NCBI RefSeq assembly: GCF_023276435.1
Contig: NZ_JALLPO010000046.1
Location: forward strand, 1 to 64,000
Reading direction: 5' to 3'
DNA: 64,000 nucleotides
DNA from: Sphaerisporangium perillae
GTDB taxonomy: Bacteria > Actinomycetota > Actinomycetes > Streptosporangiales > Streptosporangiaceae
The position numbers and the translations under genes are program-made. Positions 15,952 to 25,077 of this stretch are shown in pieces. The notes under the pieces were generated by a model. That model saw nothing but the letters and a program-made list of their open reading frames with translations, was not told where the DNA came from and searched no databases. Position 1 is the first letter of the stretch; each line of letters begins with the position of its first letter.

Positions 15952-16526
15952 TGACCGCCACCACAACTGAGACCGAGCGCTCGGTGCCGCGCCTCAAGGA
16001 GCGCTACCGCGCGGAGATCGCCGACAAGCTGCGCGAGCAGTTCGGCATCGAGAACGTCATGCAGATCCCCCGGCTCACCAAGATCAAGGTGAACATGGGC
16101 GTCGGCGAGGCGGCTCGTGACTCCAAGCTCATCGAGGGCGCGGTGCGCGATCTCACCGCCATCACCGGCCAGAAGCCGGCCGTCGCCCACGCTCGTAAGT
16201 CCATCGCCCAGTTCAAGCTGCGCGAGGGCATGCCGATCGGCGCGCACGTGACGCTCCGCGGCGACCGCATGTGGGAGTTCCTGGACCGGCTGCTCTCCCT
16301 GGCGCTTCCGCGCATCAGGGACTTCCGCGGCCTGTCGCCCAAGCAGTTCGACGGCAACGGGAACTACACCTTCGGCCTCACCGAGCAGGTCATGTTCCAC
16401 GAGGTCGACCCCGACAAGGCCGACCGGCAGCGGGGCATGGACATCACGGTCGTGACCACGGCTACGACCGACGACCAGGGCCGGGCGCTGCTCAAGCTTC
16501 TCGGCTTCCCCTTTAAGGAGGCCTGA
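15951..16526 (+). CDS. rplE: 50S ribosomal protein L5
   Basis: 191 residues. L5 binds 5S rRNA and contacts P-site tRNA. The segments [14 protein letters not shown] and [19 protein letters not shown] are characteristic. A short Thr/Glu-rich N-terminal extension precedes the family core. The ATG overlaps the rplX stop and the stop overlaps the rpsN ATG. Confidence 0.98.
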   Translation: MTATTTETERSVPRLKERYRAEIADKLREQFGIENVMQIPRLTKIKVNMGVGEAARDSKLIEGAVRDLTAITGQKPAVAHARKSIAQFKLREGMPIGAHVTLRGDRMWEFLDRLLSLALPRIRDFRGLSPKQFDGNGNYTFGLTEQVMFHEVDPDKADRQRGMDITVVTTATTDDQGRALLKLLGFPFKEA

Positions 16527-16711
16527 TGGCTAAGAAGTCCTTGATCGCCAAGGCCGAGCGCAAGCCGAAGTTCGGTGTTCGTGCGTACACTCGGTGCACG
16601 CGCTGCGGCCGGCCTCGCGCCGTCTACCGCAAGTTCGGCCTCTGCCGCGTGTGCTTCCGTGAGATGGCGCACCGCGGCGAGCTGCCCGGCATCACGAAGT
16701 CCAGCTGGTAG
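16526..16711 (+). CDS. rpsN: 30S ribosomal protein S14, zinc-binding type
   Basis: 61 residues, the short zinc-containing form of S14. Two CxxC pairs are visible: CTRC and CRVC around residues 24-43. Actinobacteria often carry a second zinc-free copy elsewhere under Zur control; that cannot be checked here. The ATG overlaps the rplE stop. A large branched hairpin follows. Confidence 0.98.
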   Translation: MAKKSLIAKAERKPKFGVRAYTRCTRCGRPRAVYRKFGLCRVCFREMAHRGELPGITKSSW

Positions 16712-16716
16712 TTCGC

Positions 16717-16774
16717 GTGCGGGCTCCTCTTCGAGGGGCTCCCCGAGGGACATCCCTCCGGGAGGGGCCCGCAC
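16717..16774 (+). terminator. Branched hairpin between rpsN and rpsH
   Basis: GTGCGGGCTCCTC at 16717-16729 pairs with GAGGGGCCCGCAC at 16762-16774 with one wobble. The interior can fold into further GAGGGA/CCCTC and GGGG/CCCC hairpins. It splits the spc operon and could attenuate or be an RNA-processing site. The AT-rich patch just downstream (TACATATAAGTCATATC near 16786) may contain a promoter, but no good -35 was found. Confidence 0.6.
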
Positions 16775-16880
16775 GGCGCCAGCCGTACATATAAGTCATA
16801 TCAACCGGGCGCTGATTCAAGCGCCCACGACCACACCGTAGGTCCCGTCAGGGAAACCGCGGTGAGGAGGGCCACCGGCC

Positions 16881-17279
16881 ATGACGATGACCGACCCGAT
16901 CGCAGACATGTTGACACGTCTGCGTAACGCGAACTCGGCATACCACGACACCGTGGCCATGCCGTACTCGAAGATCAAGGCGCACATCGCCGAGATCCTC
17001 CAGCAGGAGGGTTACATCCAGGCCTGGGCCGTCGAAGACGCCAAGGTCGGGAGGAACCTCGTGGTGGAGCTCAAGTTCGGGCCAACGCGTGAACGGTCTA
17101 TCGCGGGCCTGCGCCGGGTTTCCAAGCCTGGTCTGCGGGTCTATGCAAAGAAGGACAACCTGCCCCGGGTCCTGGGCGGTCTGGGCGTCGCGATCATCTC
17201 GACGTCCGGCGGGCTCATGACCGACAAGCAGGCCGGCAAGCGTGGTGTGGGCGGGGAAGTCCTCGCCTACGTTTGGTAA
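16881..17279 (+). CDS. rpsH: 30S ribosomal protein S8
   Basis: 132 residues starting [21 protein letters not shown]8 binds the central 16S domain and in other bacteria represses the spc operon. The C-terminus with [17 protein letters not shown] and GGEVLAYVW is canonical. It has a GAGGAGGG ribosome site. rplF follows after 19 bases. Confidence 0.98.
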   Translation: MTMTDPIADMLTRLRNANSAYHDTVAMPYSKIKAHIAEILQQEGYIQAWAVEDAKVGRNLVVELKFGPTRERSIAGLRRVSKPGLRVYAKKDNLPRVLGGLGVAIISTSGGLMTDKQAGKRGVGGEVLAYVW

Positions 17280-17298
17280 CGAGGGGAGGAACTACAGC

Positions 17299-17841
17299 AT
17301 GTCGCGAATTGGACGGCTGCCCATCCCCGTACCGAATGGTGTTGACATCACCATCGACGGCCGGGATGTCACGGTCAAGGGCCCCAAGGGCACGCTTTCG
17401 CACACGATCGCTGAGCCGATCGTGGTCGCTCGGGAGGACGACGGCACCATCGCCGTCACCCGTCCCAACGACGAGCAGAAGGTCCGTGCGCTGCACGGGC
17501 TTTCCCGCACGCTGATCGCCAACATGGTGGACGGCGTGACAAAGGGATACAGCAAGACGCTGGAGATCGTCGGCGTTGGTTACCGCGTCCAGGCCAAGAG
17601 CCCGGCGCAGCTCGAGTTCGCTCTGGGCTTCAGCCACCCGGTGATCGTCGACGCCCCCGAGGGCGTCACCTTCCGTGTCGACCGGCCGACCCTGTTCCAC
17701 GTGGACGGCATCGACAAGCAGAAGGTCGGCGAGGTCGCCGCGAACATCCGCAAGCTGCGCAAGCCTGACCCCTACAAGGGCAAGGGTGTGCGGTACCAGG
17801 GCGAAGTCATCCGCCGCAAGGTCGGAAAGGCTGGTAAGTAG
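17299..17841 (+). CDS. rplF: 50S ribosomal protein L6
   Basis: 180 residues from the ATG at 17299 ([17 protein letters not shown]), preceded by GAGGGGAGGAAC; the longer frame reaching into rpsH is rejected. L6 lies near the factor-binding site. The two-domain core and the C-terminal [20 protein letters not shown] are typical. rplR starts two bases after the stop. Confidence 0.98.
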   Translation: MSRIGRLPIPVPNGVDITIDGRDVTVKGPKGTLSHTIAEPIVVAREDDGTIAVTRPNDEQKVRALHGLSRTLIANMVDGVTKGYSKTLEIVGVGYRVQAKSPAQLEFALGFSHPVIVDAPEGVTFRVDRPTLFHVDGIDKQKVGEVAANIRKLRKPDPYKGKGVRYQGEVIRRKVGKAGK

Positions 17842-17843
17842 TC

Positions 17844-18224
17844 ATGGCCTTCACCAAGGTTGCCAAGCACACGGCCGCGCGTGCGCTGTCGCGCTCGCGT
17901 CGTCACCGTCGCGTCCGCAAGAAGGTCGTCGGCTCCCTGGCCCGCCCGCGCCTCGTCGTCAACCGCTCCGCGCGTCACCTGTTCGTGCAGATCGTGGACG
18001 ACACCGCCGGCCACACGCTGGTGAGCGCGTCCACGCTGGACGCCTCGCTGCGCACCGCCGAGGGAACCAAGACGGACAAGGCGAAGAAGGTCGGCGAGCT
18101 CCTCGCTCAGCGGGCCAAGGCCGCCGGGATCACCGCTGTCGTGTTCGACCGCGGTGGCAACCGCTACGCGGGCCGCATCGCGGCCCTCGCGGACAGCGCC
18201 CGAGAAGGCGGGCTGGAGTTCTGA
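17844..18224 (+). CDS. rplR: 50S ribosomal protein L18
   Basis: 126 residues. L18 binds 5S rRNA with L5. The basic N-terminus with [11 protein letters not shown], then [20 protein letters not shown] and the C-terminal [21 protein letters not shown], fit the family. Its TGA overlaps the ATG of a 16-codon ORF that leads into rpsE. Confidence 0.98.
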   Translation: MAFTKVAKHTAARALSRSRRHRRVRKKVVGSLARPRLVVNRSARHLFVQIVDDTAGHTLVSASTLDASLRTAEGTKTDKAKKVGELLAQRAKAAGITAVVFDRGGNRYAGRIAALADSAREGGLEF

Positions 18225-18274
18225 TGTCTCCGGCCAGGATCGCAATCAAGAGCAACGAGGAGAGGAACCACTGA
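18224..18274 (+). CDS. 16-codon ORF coupling rplR to rpsE
   Basis: The predicted peptide is [16 protein letters not shown]. Its ATG overlaps the rplR TGA and its TGA overlaps the rpsE ATG, both as TGATG. The rpsE ribosome site AACGAGGAGAGG lies inside it. I recognise no family. It may be a leader-like coupling peptide that lets ribosomes run from rplR into rpsE, or an accident of spacing; translation is not demonstrated. Confidence 0.35.
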   Translation: MSPARIAIKSNEERNH

Positions 18275-18906
18275 TGGCTGCAGCTCCGCGTCGCGGTGCC
18301 GGCGGCGGTGGTGAGCGGCGTGACCGTCGCGACGATCGCCGCGGCGGCGCTGCCGAGAAGGGCGTCTCGTACATCGAGCGCGTCGTGAAGATCAATCGAG
18401 TGGCCAAGGTCGTCAAGGGTGGTCGGCGTTTCAGCTTCACCGCCCTGGTTGTCGTCGGTGACGGCAACGGCCTGGTCGGTGTCGGGTACGGCAAGGCCAA
18501 GGAGGTGCCCGCGGCGATCGCCAAGGGTGTCGAGGAGGCCAAGAAGCACTTCTTCAAGGTGCCGCGCATCCAGGGCACCATCCCGCACACCGTGCAGGGG
18601 GAGGACGCCGCCGGCGTCGTCCTGCTGCGTCCGGCCTCGCCCGGTACCGGTGTCATCGCGGGTGGCCCCGTGCGCGCCGTCCTGGAGTGCGCCGGGATCC
18701 ACGACGTGCTGTCCAAGTCGCTCGGCTCGGACAACCCGATCAACATCGTCCACGCCACCGTGGCGGCGCTGAAGGGCCTCAGCCGGCCCGAGGAGATCGC
18801 CGCCCGCCGTGGACTGCCGATCGAGCACGTCGCCCCCGTGCGCATGCTCAAGGCTCGCGCCGAGGGCATCGCCGAGGCCGCCGCGGCGGCGAAGGCGGTG
18901 AGCTAG
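18274..18906 (+). CDS. rpsE: 30S ribosomal protein S5
   Basis: 210 residues from the ATG at 18274 ([20 protein letters not shown]). S5 acts at the decoding site and mRNA entry. A Gly/Arg-rich N-terminal extension of about 30 residues precedes the conserved [19 protein letters not shown] and the nucleotide-rich loop [14 protein letters not shown]. An in-frame extension upstream to 18154 would read through the rplR end and is rejected. Confidence 0.98.
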   Translation: MAAAPRRGAGGGGERRDRRDDRRGGAAEKGVSYIERVVKINRVAKVVKGGRRFSFTALVVVGDGNGLVGVGYGKAKEVPAAIAKGVEEAKKHFFKVPRIQGTIPHTVQGEDAAGVVLLRPASPGTGVIAGGPVRAVLECAGIHDVLSKSLGSDNPINIVHATVAALKGLSRPEEIAARRGLPIEHVAPVRMLKARAEGIAEAAAAAKAVS

Positions 18907-18909
18907 CCG

Positions 18910-19092
18910 ATGGCTCGTCTCAAGATCACCCAGACCCGATCGAAGATCGGTGGCAAGCAGAACCAGCGTGACTCGCTTCGCTCGCTGGGCCTGAAGCGGA
19001 TCGGCGACGTCGTCGTCAAGGAGGACCGCCCGGAGATCCGGGGCATGGTCGCCGTGGTGACGCACCTCGTCGAGGTGGAAGAGGTCGACTAG
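18910..19092 (+). CDS. rpmD: 50S ribosomal protein L30
   Basis: 60 residues, the usual compact form. [20 protein letters not shown] and [14 protein letters not shown] are diagnostic. It lies three bases after rpsE and two bases before rplO, inside the coupled spc operon. Confidence 0.97.
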   Translation: MARLKITQTRSKIGGKQNQRDSLRSLGLKRIGDVVVKEDRPEIRGMVAVVTHLVEVEEVD

Positions 19093-19094
19093 TC

Positions 19095-19568
19095 ATGGCT
19101 AACGCTGAAAACAACGCCGGCGGCACGCCGCTGCGCATCCACCACCTGCGTCCTGCTCCCGGCGCCAACAAGTCCAAGGTCCGCAAGGGCCGCGGCGAGG
19201 CGTCCAAGGGCAAGACCTCCGGTCGTGGTACCAAGGGCACCAAGGCCCGGAACAGTGTCCCTCTCGGCTTCGAAGGTGGCCAGGTCCCGCTCCAGCGGCG
19301 GCTGCCGAAGCGGAAGGGCTTCTCGAACGCCATGTTCAAGGTGACCTATCAGGTCGTCAACCTGGACAAGCTCGGCGAGCTGTTCCCCGAGGGCGGCGAC
19401 GTCACGGTGGACACGCTCGTCAGCCGTGGCGCGGCCCGTAAGAACCAGCCGGTGAAGATCCTGGGAACCGGTGACATCTCGGTGGCGTTGAACGTGCAGG
19501 CGCATGCTTTCTCCGCCTCCGCGAAGGAGAAGATCGCCGCGGCCGGTGGCGCCGTCACTGAGCTGTAG
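19095..19568 (+). CDS. rplO: 50S ribosomal protein L15
   Basis: 157 residues. The Gly/Lys-rich N-terminal region with [17 protein letters not shown] and the segment [18 protein letters not shown] are characteristic. L15 is a late assembly protein of the 50S subunit. Two hairpins separate it from secY. Confidence 0.97.
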   Translation: MANAENNAGGTPLRIHHLRPAPGANKSKVRKGRGEASKGKTSGRGTKGTKARNSVPLGFEGGQVPLQRRLPKRKGFSNAMFKVTYQVVNLDKLGELFPEGGDVTVDTLVSRGAARKNQPVKILGTGDISVALNVQAHAFSASAKEKIAAAGGAVTEL

Positions 19569-19581
19569 GCAGGCAGTACGA

Positions 19582-19612
19582 GGCGCGGGGGCTCCCTGGG
19601 AGCCGCCGCGCC
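19582..19612 (+). terminator. Hairpin after rplO
   Basis: GGCGCGG at 19582-19588 pairs with CCGCGCC at 19606-19612. An inner GGCTCC/GGAGCC stem encloses the 3-base loop CTG, with one mismatch between the stems. It lies directly after the rplO stop and suggests at least partial termination before secY. Confidence 0.7.
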
Positions 19613-19631
19613 CGTAGTGCGTTAGAGTGCG

Positions 19632-19651
19632 CTGGACAGAAGGCTGTCCAG
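19632..19651 (+). repeat. Perfect 8-bp inverted repeat upstream of secY
   Basis: CTGGACAG and CTGTCCAG flank AAGG. It lies 84 bases before the secY GTG, separate from the rplO terminator. It could be an operator or a second hairpin in the secY leader; nothing distinguishes these from sequence alone. Confidence 0.4.
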
Positions 19652-19734
19652 GGCTCGTTGATCAGAGATGTGCCCATGGATCACTTCGAGACCTTCGCTG
19701 ACCGATACCGCCTTTCAGGCGCGCAGGAGGGGCC

Positions 19735-21042
19735 GTGCTGACCGCGATTACCCGGGCGTTCCGTACGCCCGACCTGCGCAACAAGTTGCTGTTCACGCTG
19801 GCGATCATCGTGTTGTTCCGGCTGGGTTCGGTGCTGCCGACCCCGGGCGTCAACACGGTCAACGTCCAGCAGTGTTTGAAAGAGGCGCAGTCGGGCGACG
19901 CCGCCAACATCTATGGCATGGTGCAGCTGTTCAGTGGCGGCGCGCTGCTGAAACTTTCAGTTTTCGCGCTCGGCATCATGCCGTACATCACGTCGAGCAT
20001 CATTCTTCAGCTCCTGACGGTGGTCATCCCCCGCCTCGAGGCACTGAAGAAGGAAGGCCAGTCCGGTAACGCGAAGATCACGCAGTACACGCGTTATCTG
20101 ACCATCGGCCTGGCGGTCCTGCAGTCGACCGCGTTCGTCGCACTGGCGCGCACGGGGCAGCTCTTCCCGAACTGCCGCCAGCCGCTCCTGGTCAACAACG
20201 ACGCCTTCACCATCGTGACCATGGTGGTCGTCATGACCGCCGGCACCTCGGTCATCATGTGGCTGGGCGAGCTCGTCACCGACCGTGGCGTCGGCAACGG
20301 CATGTCGATCCTGATCTTCACCCAGGTCATCGCCGTCTTCCCGTCGGAACTGCTGAACATCTTCCGTCAGAACGCCTTCACCTTCGTCGTCGTGATGATC
20401 GTCGGAGTGTTCATGATCGCGGCGGTGGTGTTCGTCGAGCAGGCCCAGCGGCGCATTCCGGTGCAGTACGCCAAGCGAATGGTCGGGCGCCGGATGTACG
20501 GCGGCACCTCGACCTACATTCCCTTGAAGGTGAACCAGGCCGGCATCATCCCGGTCATCTTCGCCTCCTCGCTGCTCTACCTGCCGCAGCTCGTGGTCTC
20601 TCTGTTCGGCAACAAGGAGAACCCCGGCGCGGTCGTCCAGTGGCTGGCGCAGAACTTCGTTCGCGGCGACCACCCGGTCTACATGGCCACGTTCTTCGTG
20701 CTGATCATCTTCTTCACGTACTTCTACGTGTCCATCACCTTCAACCCCGTTGAAGTGGCCGACAACATGAAGAAGTACGGTGGATTCATCCCGGGCATCC
20801 GCCCGGGACGGCCGACCGCCGAGTACCTCAACTACGTGCTTACGCGATTGACCGCCCCTGGTTCGCTGTATCTGGGGTTGATATCCATGGTGCCGATCAT
20901 CGCGCTGGCGGTGGCAGGAGCGAGCCAGAACTTCCCGTTCGGAGGCACGAGCATTCTGATCATGGTTGGTGTTGGGCTGGACACCGTTAAGCAGATCGAG
21001 AGCCAGCTGCAGCAGCGGAACTACGAGGGCTTCCTCAAGTAG
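19735..21042 (+). CDS. secY: Preprotein translocase channel subunit SecY
   Basis: 435 residues with about ten hydrophobic segments, the normal size. It forms the membrane channel with SecE and SecG. The N-terminus [25 protein letters not shown] and the loop with [18 protein letters not shown] are family hallmarks. The GTG start at 19735 follows GCAGGAGGGGCC, a strong site. The stop overlaps the adk GTG (TAGTG), coupling the two. Confidence 0.98.
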   Translation: MLTAITRAFRTPDLRNKLLFTLAIIVLFRLGSVLPTPGVNTVNVQQCLKEAQSGDAANIYGMVQLFSGGALLKLSVFALGIMPYITSSIILQLLTVVIPRLEALKKEGQSGNAKITQYTRYLTIGLAVLQSTAFVALARTGQLFPNCRQPLLVNNDAFTIVTMVVVMTAGTSVIMWLGELVTDRGVGNGMSILIFTQVIAVFPSELLNIFRQNAFTFVVVMIVGVFMIAAVVFVEQAQRRIPVQYAKRMVGRRMYGGTSTYIPLKVNQAGIIPVIFASSLLYLPQLVVSLFGNKENPGAVVQWLAQNFVRGDHPVYMATFFVLIIFFTYFYVSITFNPVEVADNMKKYGGFIPGIRPGRPTAEYLNYVLTRLTAPGSLYLGLISMVPIIALAVAGASQNFPFGGTSILIMVGVGLDTVKQIESQLQQRNYEGFLK

Positions 21043-21695
21043 TGCGCGTCGTCCTGGTCGGGCCCCCCGGAGCGGGCAAGGGGACACAGGCCCAGTACAT
21101 CGCATCGAACCTGTCCATCCCGAAGATCTCGACAGGTGACATTTTCCGTGCCAACGTGTCGGGCGGCACGGATCTCGGCAAGCTTGCCAAGGAGTACATG
21201 GACCGTGGCGACCTCGTACCCGACGAGGTGACCGTCGCCATGGTCCGCGACCGCCTCGGGGAGCCGGACGCGCAGGAGGGTTTCCTGCTCGACGGCTTCC
21301 CGCGTAACGTGCCGCAGGCGCAGATCTTGAACAAGATGCTGGCCGAATTCGGCACGTCACTCGACATCGTGCTGGAACTCGTCGTCGACGACGACGAGGT
21401 GGTGCGCCGCCTGGCCGGCCGCCGCACCTGCCGCTCCTGCGGCAAGGTCTGGCACGTGGTGTTCGACCCGCCTTCCCAGGTGGGTGTGTGCGACGCCTGT
21501 GGTGGCGAGCTGTTCCAGCGAGACGACGACCGGGAAGAGACCATCCGCCACCGGCTGGAGGTCTACCAGCAGCAGACCGCCCCGCTGATCTCGTTCTACG
21601 CGGACGAGGGCATCCTGCACGGGGTGGACGCGACCGGGCCTGTCGAAGAGATCACGGAGAGGGCGATGTCGGAGCTACGCCGCTTCGCCGACTGA
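21042..21695 (+). CDS. adk: Adenylate kinase with zinc-type LID
   Basis: 217 residues. It interconverts ATP, AMP and ADP. The P-loop [11 protein letters not shown] is at residues 7-17 and [11 protein letters not shown] follows the NMP-binding region. The LID holds four cysteines as CRSC and CDAC (about residues 130-153), so this is the long zinc-binding form rather than the short actinobacterial type. The GTG start overlaps the secY stop. Confidence 0.97.
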   Translation: MRVVLVGPPGAGKGTQAQYIASNLSIPKISTGDIFRANVSGGTDLGKLAKEYMDRGDLVPDEVTVAMVRDRLGEPDAQEGFLLDGFPRNVPQAQILNKMLAEFGTSLDIVLELVVDDDEVVRRLAGRRTCRSCGKVWHVVFDPPSQVGVCDACGGELFQRDDDREETIRHRLEVYQQQTAPLISFYADEGILHGVDATGPVEEITERAMSELRRFAD

Positions 21696-21709
21696 GACAC
21701 GCATCACCG

Positions 21710-21744
21710 ACGCCACTTTCGGGGCCCCGCCCCGGGGGTGGCGT
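21710..21744 (+). terminator. Hairpin between adk and map
   Basis: ACGCCAC at 21710-21716 pairs with GTGGCGT at 21738-21744, and an inner GGGGC/GCCCC pairing extends it. It lies 14 bases after the adk stop and probably weakens read-through into map. Confidence 0.55.
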
Positions 21745-21819
21745 TCGGCTTGTTGGGGGACAATCGGGGGAATTGGGACGCCCCACCGTCCGTTCATCCA
21801 CCCCAGGGGGTGCCAGTAA

Positions 21820-22659
21820 GTGTTCAAGAAGAACAAACACGGAATTCAGATCAAGTCAGCTGAGCAGCTGGACAAGATGAGGGCCGCCGGCCTGGTCGTC
21901 GGACGGACGCTCCAGTTGCTGCGCGAGTCGGTGCGTCCCGGAATGACGCCGCTCGACCTGGACGCGATCGCGGAGAAGGCCATCCGCGACGAGGGGGCCG
22001 TCCCCTCCTTCAAGGGCTATCAGGGGTTTCCCGCGACCATCTGCGCCTCGGTCAACGAGGAGGTCGTGCACGGCATCCCGAGCGACCGGCGGCCCCTGCG
22101 CGAGGGCGACGTCATCTCCATCGACTGCGGGGCCATCCTCGACGGCTGGCACGGCGACTCGGCGATCACGATGGCCGTCGGCGAGGTCGACCCCAAGCTG
22201 ACCGAGCTGATGCGGGTGACCGAAGAGGCCATGTGGCGCGGTATCGCGGCGCTGACCGTCGGCAGGCACCTTTCCGACATCGGGTACGAGGTCGAGCGCT
22301 ACGTGCGCTCTCAGGGCCGATACGGCATCCCTCAGGAGTACGGCGGCCACGGCATCGGCACCGAGATGCACATGGACCCGTGGGTGGCCAACCATGGCAA
22401 GCCGGGCCGGGGCCCGCGCTTCGAGCCGGGCATGTGCTTCGCCGTCGAGCCGATGGTCAACCTCGGCACCGACCGCACCCGGGTGCTCTCGGACGACTGG
22501 ACCGTCGTGACGATCGACGGAAAGCCCTCCGCGCACTTCGAGCACAGCGTCGCCGTGACCGATAATGGTCCTTGGGTGCTCACCGCCCTTGACGGGGGGA
22601 AGGCACGCCTCAGTGAGCTTCTGGGAGAGAAAGCCGCCACCGACGGCAAGACGGAGTGA
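21820..22659 (+). CDS. map: Type I methionine aminopeptidase
   Basis: 279 residues. It removes the initiator Met from nascent chains. The metal ligands are recognisable: two aspartates in IDCGAILDGWHGDSAIT, His in GGHGIGTEMH, Glu in FAVEPMVN, and a final Glu in HFEHSVAVT. No N-terminal zinc-finger extension is present. The GTG start at 21820 gives MFKKNKHGIQIKS; upstream is CAGGGGGTGCCAGTAA. It is followed here by accessory genes rather than directly by infA. Confidence 0.97.
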   Translation: MFKKNKHGIQIKSAEQLDKMRAAGLVVGRTLQLLRESVRPGMTPLDLDAIAEKAIRDEGAVPSFKGYQGFPATICASVNEEVVHGIPSDRRPLREGDVISIDCGAILDGWHGDSAITMAVGEVDPKLTELMRVTEEAMWRGIAALTVGRHLSDIGYEVERYVRSQGRYGIPQEYGGHGIGTEMHMDPWVANHGKPGRGPRFEPGMCFAVEPMVNLGTDRTRVLSDDWTVVTIDGKPSAHFEHSVAVTDNGPWVLTALDGGKARLSELLGEKAATDGKTE

Positions 22660-22720
22660 TGAACTCCTTTGACCCGTTCGCGGGACGGCTCAATGGCGGA
22701 CGTCTGCGCGGGAGTTGAGG

Positions 22721-23152
22721 ATGATGGCGGCGACACCGGACATGAGGGCGTCCGACGGCGACAGGGACAAGGTCGCCGCCGCGCTGCGTGAGCACTGCGC
22801 ACAGGGCAGGCTCACGATGGAGGAGTTCAACGAGCGCCTGGAGCAGGTCTACCAAGGCAGGACCTACGGCGACCTGCAGAAGCTCACCGCGGACCTGCCC
22901 GACATCGACATGCACGCCCTTCCCGCGGCCCAGCCGCCGGATCGGCGCCCCCAGCCGAGCAACGCCCAGAAGGGGATCAAGGCCGCGTGGGCGTCGTGGG
23001 CGTCCGCGGTGGCCGTCACCACGGTGATCTGGGCCCTGACCAGCTTCGGCGACTACTTCTGGCCGATGTGGGTGGCGGGCCCCTGGGGCGCGATCCTGCT
23101 GGTCGCCACCATCTTCGGCTCCGACCCGCACGGTCGCGACAGGAGGCGCTGA
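22721..23152 (+). CDS. DUF1707 protein with C-terminal two-helix membrane segment
   Basis: About 143 residues from ATG 22721; ATG 22724 is equally possible, and both follow GGGAG. The N-terminal half is a clear DUF1707 (SHOCT-like) domain with DMRASDGDRDKVAAALREHC and GRLTMEEFNERLEQVYQGRT. A Pro-rich linker at residues 70-85 leads to two hydrophobic helices containing WALTSFGDYFWPMWVAG, a pattern common in actinobacterial proteins of this type. Function is unknown; such proteins are thought to be membrane-associated modulators. It sits between map and infA. Confidence 0.85.
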   Translation: MMAATPDMRASDGDRDKVAAALREHCAQGRLTMEEFNERLEQVYQGRTYGDLQKLTADLPDIDMHALPAAQPPDRRPQPSNAQKGIKAAWASWASAVAVTTVIWALTSFGDYFWPMWVAGPWGAILLVATIFGSDPHGRDRRR

Positions 23153-23338
23153 ACGGCCCGCGAGCCTGTCCGTTCTGTGCAGTAATGCACGCTCGCGGGC
23201 GAGTGCGTATTCGTACGCAGAACGGAACGCCCGGCCTCCCTAACGTGAGCGGTGCCCGGAACGAGCAGCACACAGAAAGCTCGGCCGGCACGGGGAATCC
23301 GTCCTCACCCCGAGGACGCTGGCTCACAGGAGGAAACC

Positions 23339-23809
23339 GTGCGAAACATTCGCAACCTGCTCGTCGGCACCGCCCTCGCCGGTGCTCTGGCGGCCGGGCT
23401 CGCCGCCGCTCCCGCCGCCTCGGCGTCGACGGCCGGCACCACCGACGCGGACTCGGCCGCCCAGGCGCAGTCGGCGCGCCACCGCTTCGGCCCGTTCTTC
23501 TCCGACTTCGGTGGGGGAGAGGACCGCGGCGACCGCTCCTACGCCAAGGGCTACTGGTGGAGGTCGGGCGGACACTACTACGTCGACTTCGACCTGTTCG
23601 ACCGTGACCACGACCGGCAGTACGCGTGGTTCGACGTCTACTACCACGACGACCGCGGCTGGCACAGCTTCAACCGGTACAAGACCTTCGGTCACTTCGG
23701 CAAGACGATCCGCTTCAGCGAGGACACCGACGGCTTCCGGTTCCGCGTCGGCGAGGGTTCCACCAGCGACTACGACTGGAGCGGCTGGCACCGGTACGGC
23801 AGCTTCTGA
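23339..23809 (+). CDS. Small secreted protein rich in Asp and aromatic residues, unknown function
   Basis: 156 residues. The start is the GTG at 23339, behind a perfect AGGAGG at 23328-23333; the longer in-frame ORF lacks support. A Sec signal peptide is clear (RNIRNLLVGTALAGALAAGL, then APAASAS with a likely AxA cleavage near residue 30). The mature part, about 125 residues, has no cysteine and is rich in Tyr, Trp, Phe, Asp, Arg and His, for example WWRSGGHYYVDFDLFDRDHD and AWFDVYYHDDRGW. I do not recognise the family. The spacing of aromatic and charged residues suggests a beta-rich fold. Two terminators follow. Confidence 0.8.
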   Translation: MRNIRNLLVGTALAGALAAGLAAAPAASASTAGTTDADSAAQAQSARHRFGPFFSDFGGGEDRGDRSYAKGYWWRSGGHYYVDFDLFDRDHDRQYAWFDVYYHDDRGWHSFNRYKTFGHFGKTIRFSEDTDGFRFRVGEGSTSDYDWSGWHRYGSF

Positions 23810-23836
23810 TCGGGCCTCCTCTCGCACTGATCTGAC

Positions 23837-23867
23837 CTTCCGGTCTCAGTGAGGGGGAGACCGGAGG
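23837..23867 (+). terminator. First terminator hairpin after the secreted-protein gene
   Basis: CCGGTCTC at 23840-23847 pairs with GAGACCGG at 23857-23864. The stem extends outward by further pairs to 23837 and 23867. It lies 28 bases after the stop codon. Confidence 0.65.
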
Positions 23868-23875
23868 CGGGGGAC

Positions 23876-23913
23876 GAAGAGCGGGCGCTCCTTACGGGGG
23901 GCGTCCGCTCTTC
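23876..23913 (+). terminator. Second, 16-bp terminator hairpin
   Basis: GAAGAGCGGGCGCTCC at 23876-23891 pairs with 23898-23913, with two wobble pairs and a 6-base loop. It is followed by TCGTGTT. This isolates the map/DUF1707/secreted-protein block from the infA operon. Confidence 0.75.
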
Positions 23914-24423
23914 TCGTGTTCACGGGCATTGGACGCAGCCTTTACCGCTGATGGCAGTTTCCCGGGGTGTCGCCGGGTAGGTGATCTTTTGCGAGCACCC
24001 CCGGGCACGCCACGAGCACGCGCCCACCCGGCCCGGTATCGGCGGTACCGGGGGCCGGGTGGGCGCGTCCATCCCCCTACTCCCGCGGTCCGCGGCGTCT
24101 CGCGGCGCATGGTGTCCCCGTCCCGCGACGCCCGGCGTCCCGTCCCGCGATGCCCCGCGGACCGTCTCGCGGTGCGCGGTTTACACGGTCCTGCGGCGCG
24201 GCAGTGTTCCGAGCCGGTGGTCTGGGGTACGCTGGTGGTCGGTTGTGTCCAGACAAGCGCCAGGCGTTTCGCAATTCCTCGCCGATTGTCGTACACTCCT
24301 TTGTCGGTTCACTATGACCATTGCGCGTCGGCGGTCAGCTATCGCCGCTCTCTCACGCGCTCTAGGTCGCGGCTGCGTAGTGTGCCGATACCTCAGACGA
24401 CCGATCAGTGAAACGCGAGGGAC
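23914..24423 (+). other. 510-base region before infA without a recognisable gene
   Basis: The several overlapping ORFs here have no conserved start or codon pattern. The first part contains a long hairpin at 24018-24068. The middle (about 24,080-24,180) is an internally repetitive C/G-rich stretch with recurring GTCCCGCGA- and GCGG-type words. The last part is less GC-rich and probably holds the infA promoter; TACACT at 24292-24297 with TTCGCA 18 bases upstream is the best match I can find. Confidence 0.5.
24018..24068 (+). repeat. Long inverted repeat upstream of infA
   Basis: ACGCGCCCACCCGGCC at 24018-24033 is perfectly complementary to 24053-24068, 16 bp. The interior CGGTA/TACCG can extend the stem. 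It is an orphan hairpin, over 100 bases past two terminators and over 350 before infA, so its role is unclear. Confidence 0.6.
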
Positions 24424-24645
24424 ATGGCCAAGAAGGACGGCGCCATCGAGATCGAGGGCACTGTGGTTGAGTCGCTCCCGAACGCGATGTTCCGGGTGCA
24501 ACTCGACAACGGCCATAAGGTCCTGGCCCACATCAGCGGACGGATGCGGATGCACTACATCCGGATCCTCCCCGACGACAGGGTTGTCGTTGAACTGAGC
24601 CCCTACGACTTGAGTCGTGGGCGGATCGTCTACCGATACAAGTAA
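24424..24645 (+). CDS. infA: Translation initiation factor IF-1
   Basis: 73 residues, the universal size. It is an OB-fold protein that occupies the A site during initiation. The sequence [20 protein letters not shown] and [17 protein letters not shown] is diagnostic. The ATG follows GCGAGGGAC. It opens the alpha operon, with rpmJ 113 bases downstream. Confidence 0.99.
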   Translation: MAKKDGAIEIEGTVVESLPNAMFRVQLDNGHKVLAHISGRMRMHYIRILPDDRVVVELSPYDLSRGRIVYRYK

Positions 24646-24758
24646 GCCTCCCGTCCTGGCAGCAAGGAAGATCCGCCACGGCCGTGCGACCACACGGCAC
24701 GCGGGGGTTCGACCGGGCAGGGCCGGCGGGCGGGCCGTCTGAGGAAACGACAAGGACT

Positions 24759-24872
24759 ATGAAGGTCAAGCCGAGCGTCAAGAAGATCTGCGACAAGTGC
24801 AAGGTGATTCGCCGGCACGGTCGCGTCATGGTGATCTGCGACAACCTGCGCCACAAGCAGCGCCAGGGCTGA
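24759..24872 (+). CDS. rpmJ: 50S ribosomal protein L36, zinc type
   Basis: 37 residues ([20 protein letters not shown]). The zinc ligands CxxC, a third Cys in VICDN and the His in NLRHKQ are all present, so this is the zinc-containing form. The ATG at 24759 has GAGGAAACGACAAGGAC upstream. A longer in-frame ORF to 24684 has no conserved extension. Confidence 0.97.
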   Translation: MKVKPSVKKICDKCKVIRRHGRVMVICDNLRHKQRQG

Positions 24873-25077
24873 TCGCAGCCCAGGAGGGACGGCCACGCCC
24901 ATAGCGGGCGAAGCCATCCGGCCTGGAACAAAGTAATCGCGCATCACACCCGCGCAGGCGGCCGCGAGGCCGAACCACGCGGGCGACCCCCGGTCGGAGG
25001 CCGGGGCCCTCACCCCGGGCATGGGGAGGGGTAGTGAAGCGCAGGACCTCCGCCATATCGAAGGAGAATGCCCGACC

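Noticed and set aside
23929-24598. Overlapping plus-strand ORFs (160 and 205 codons) before and across infA
   Set aside because: Arg/Ser/Pro-rich translations with no ribosome site; they overlap infA in another frame and contain the hairpin region.
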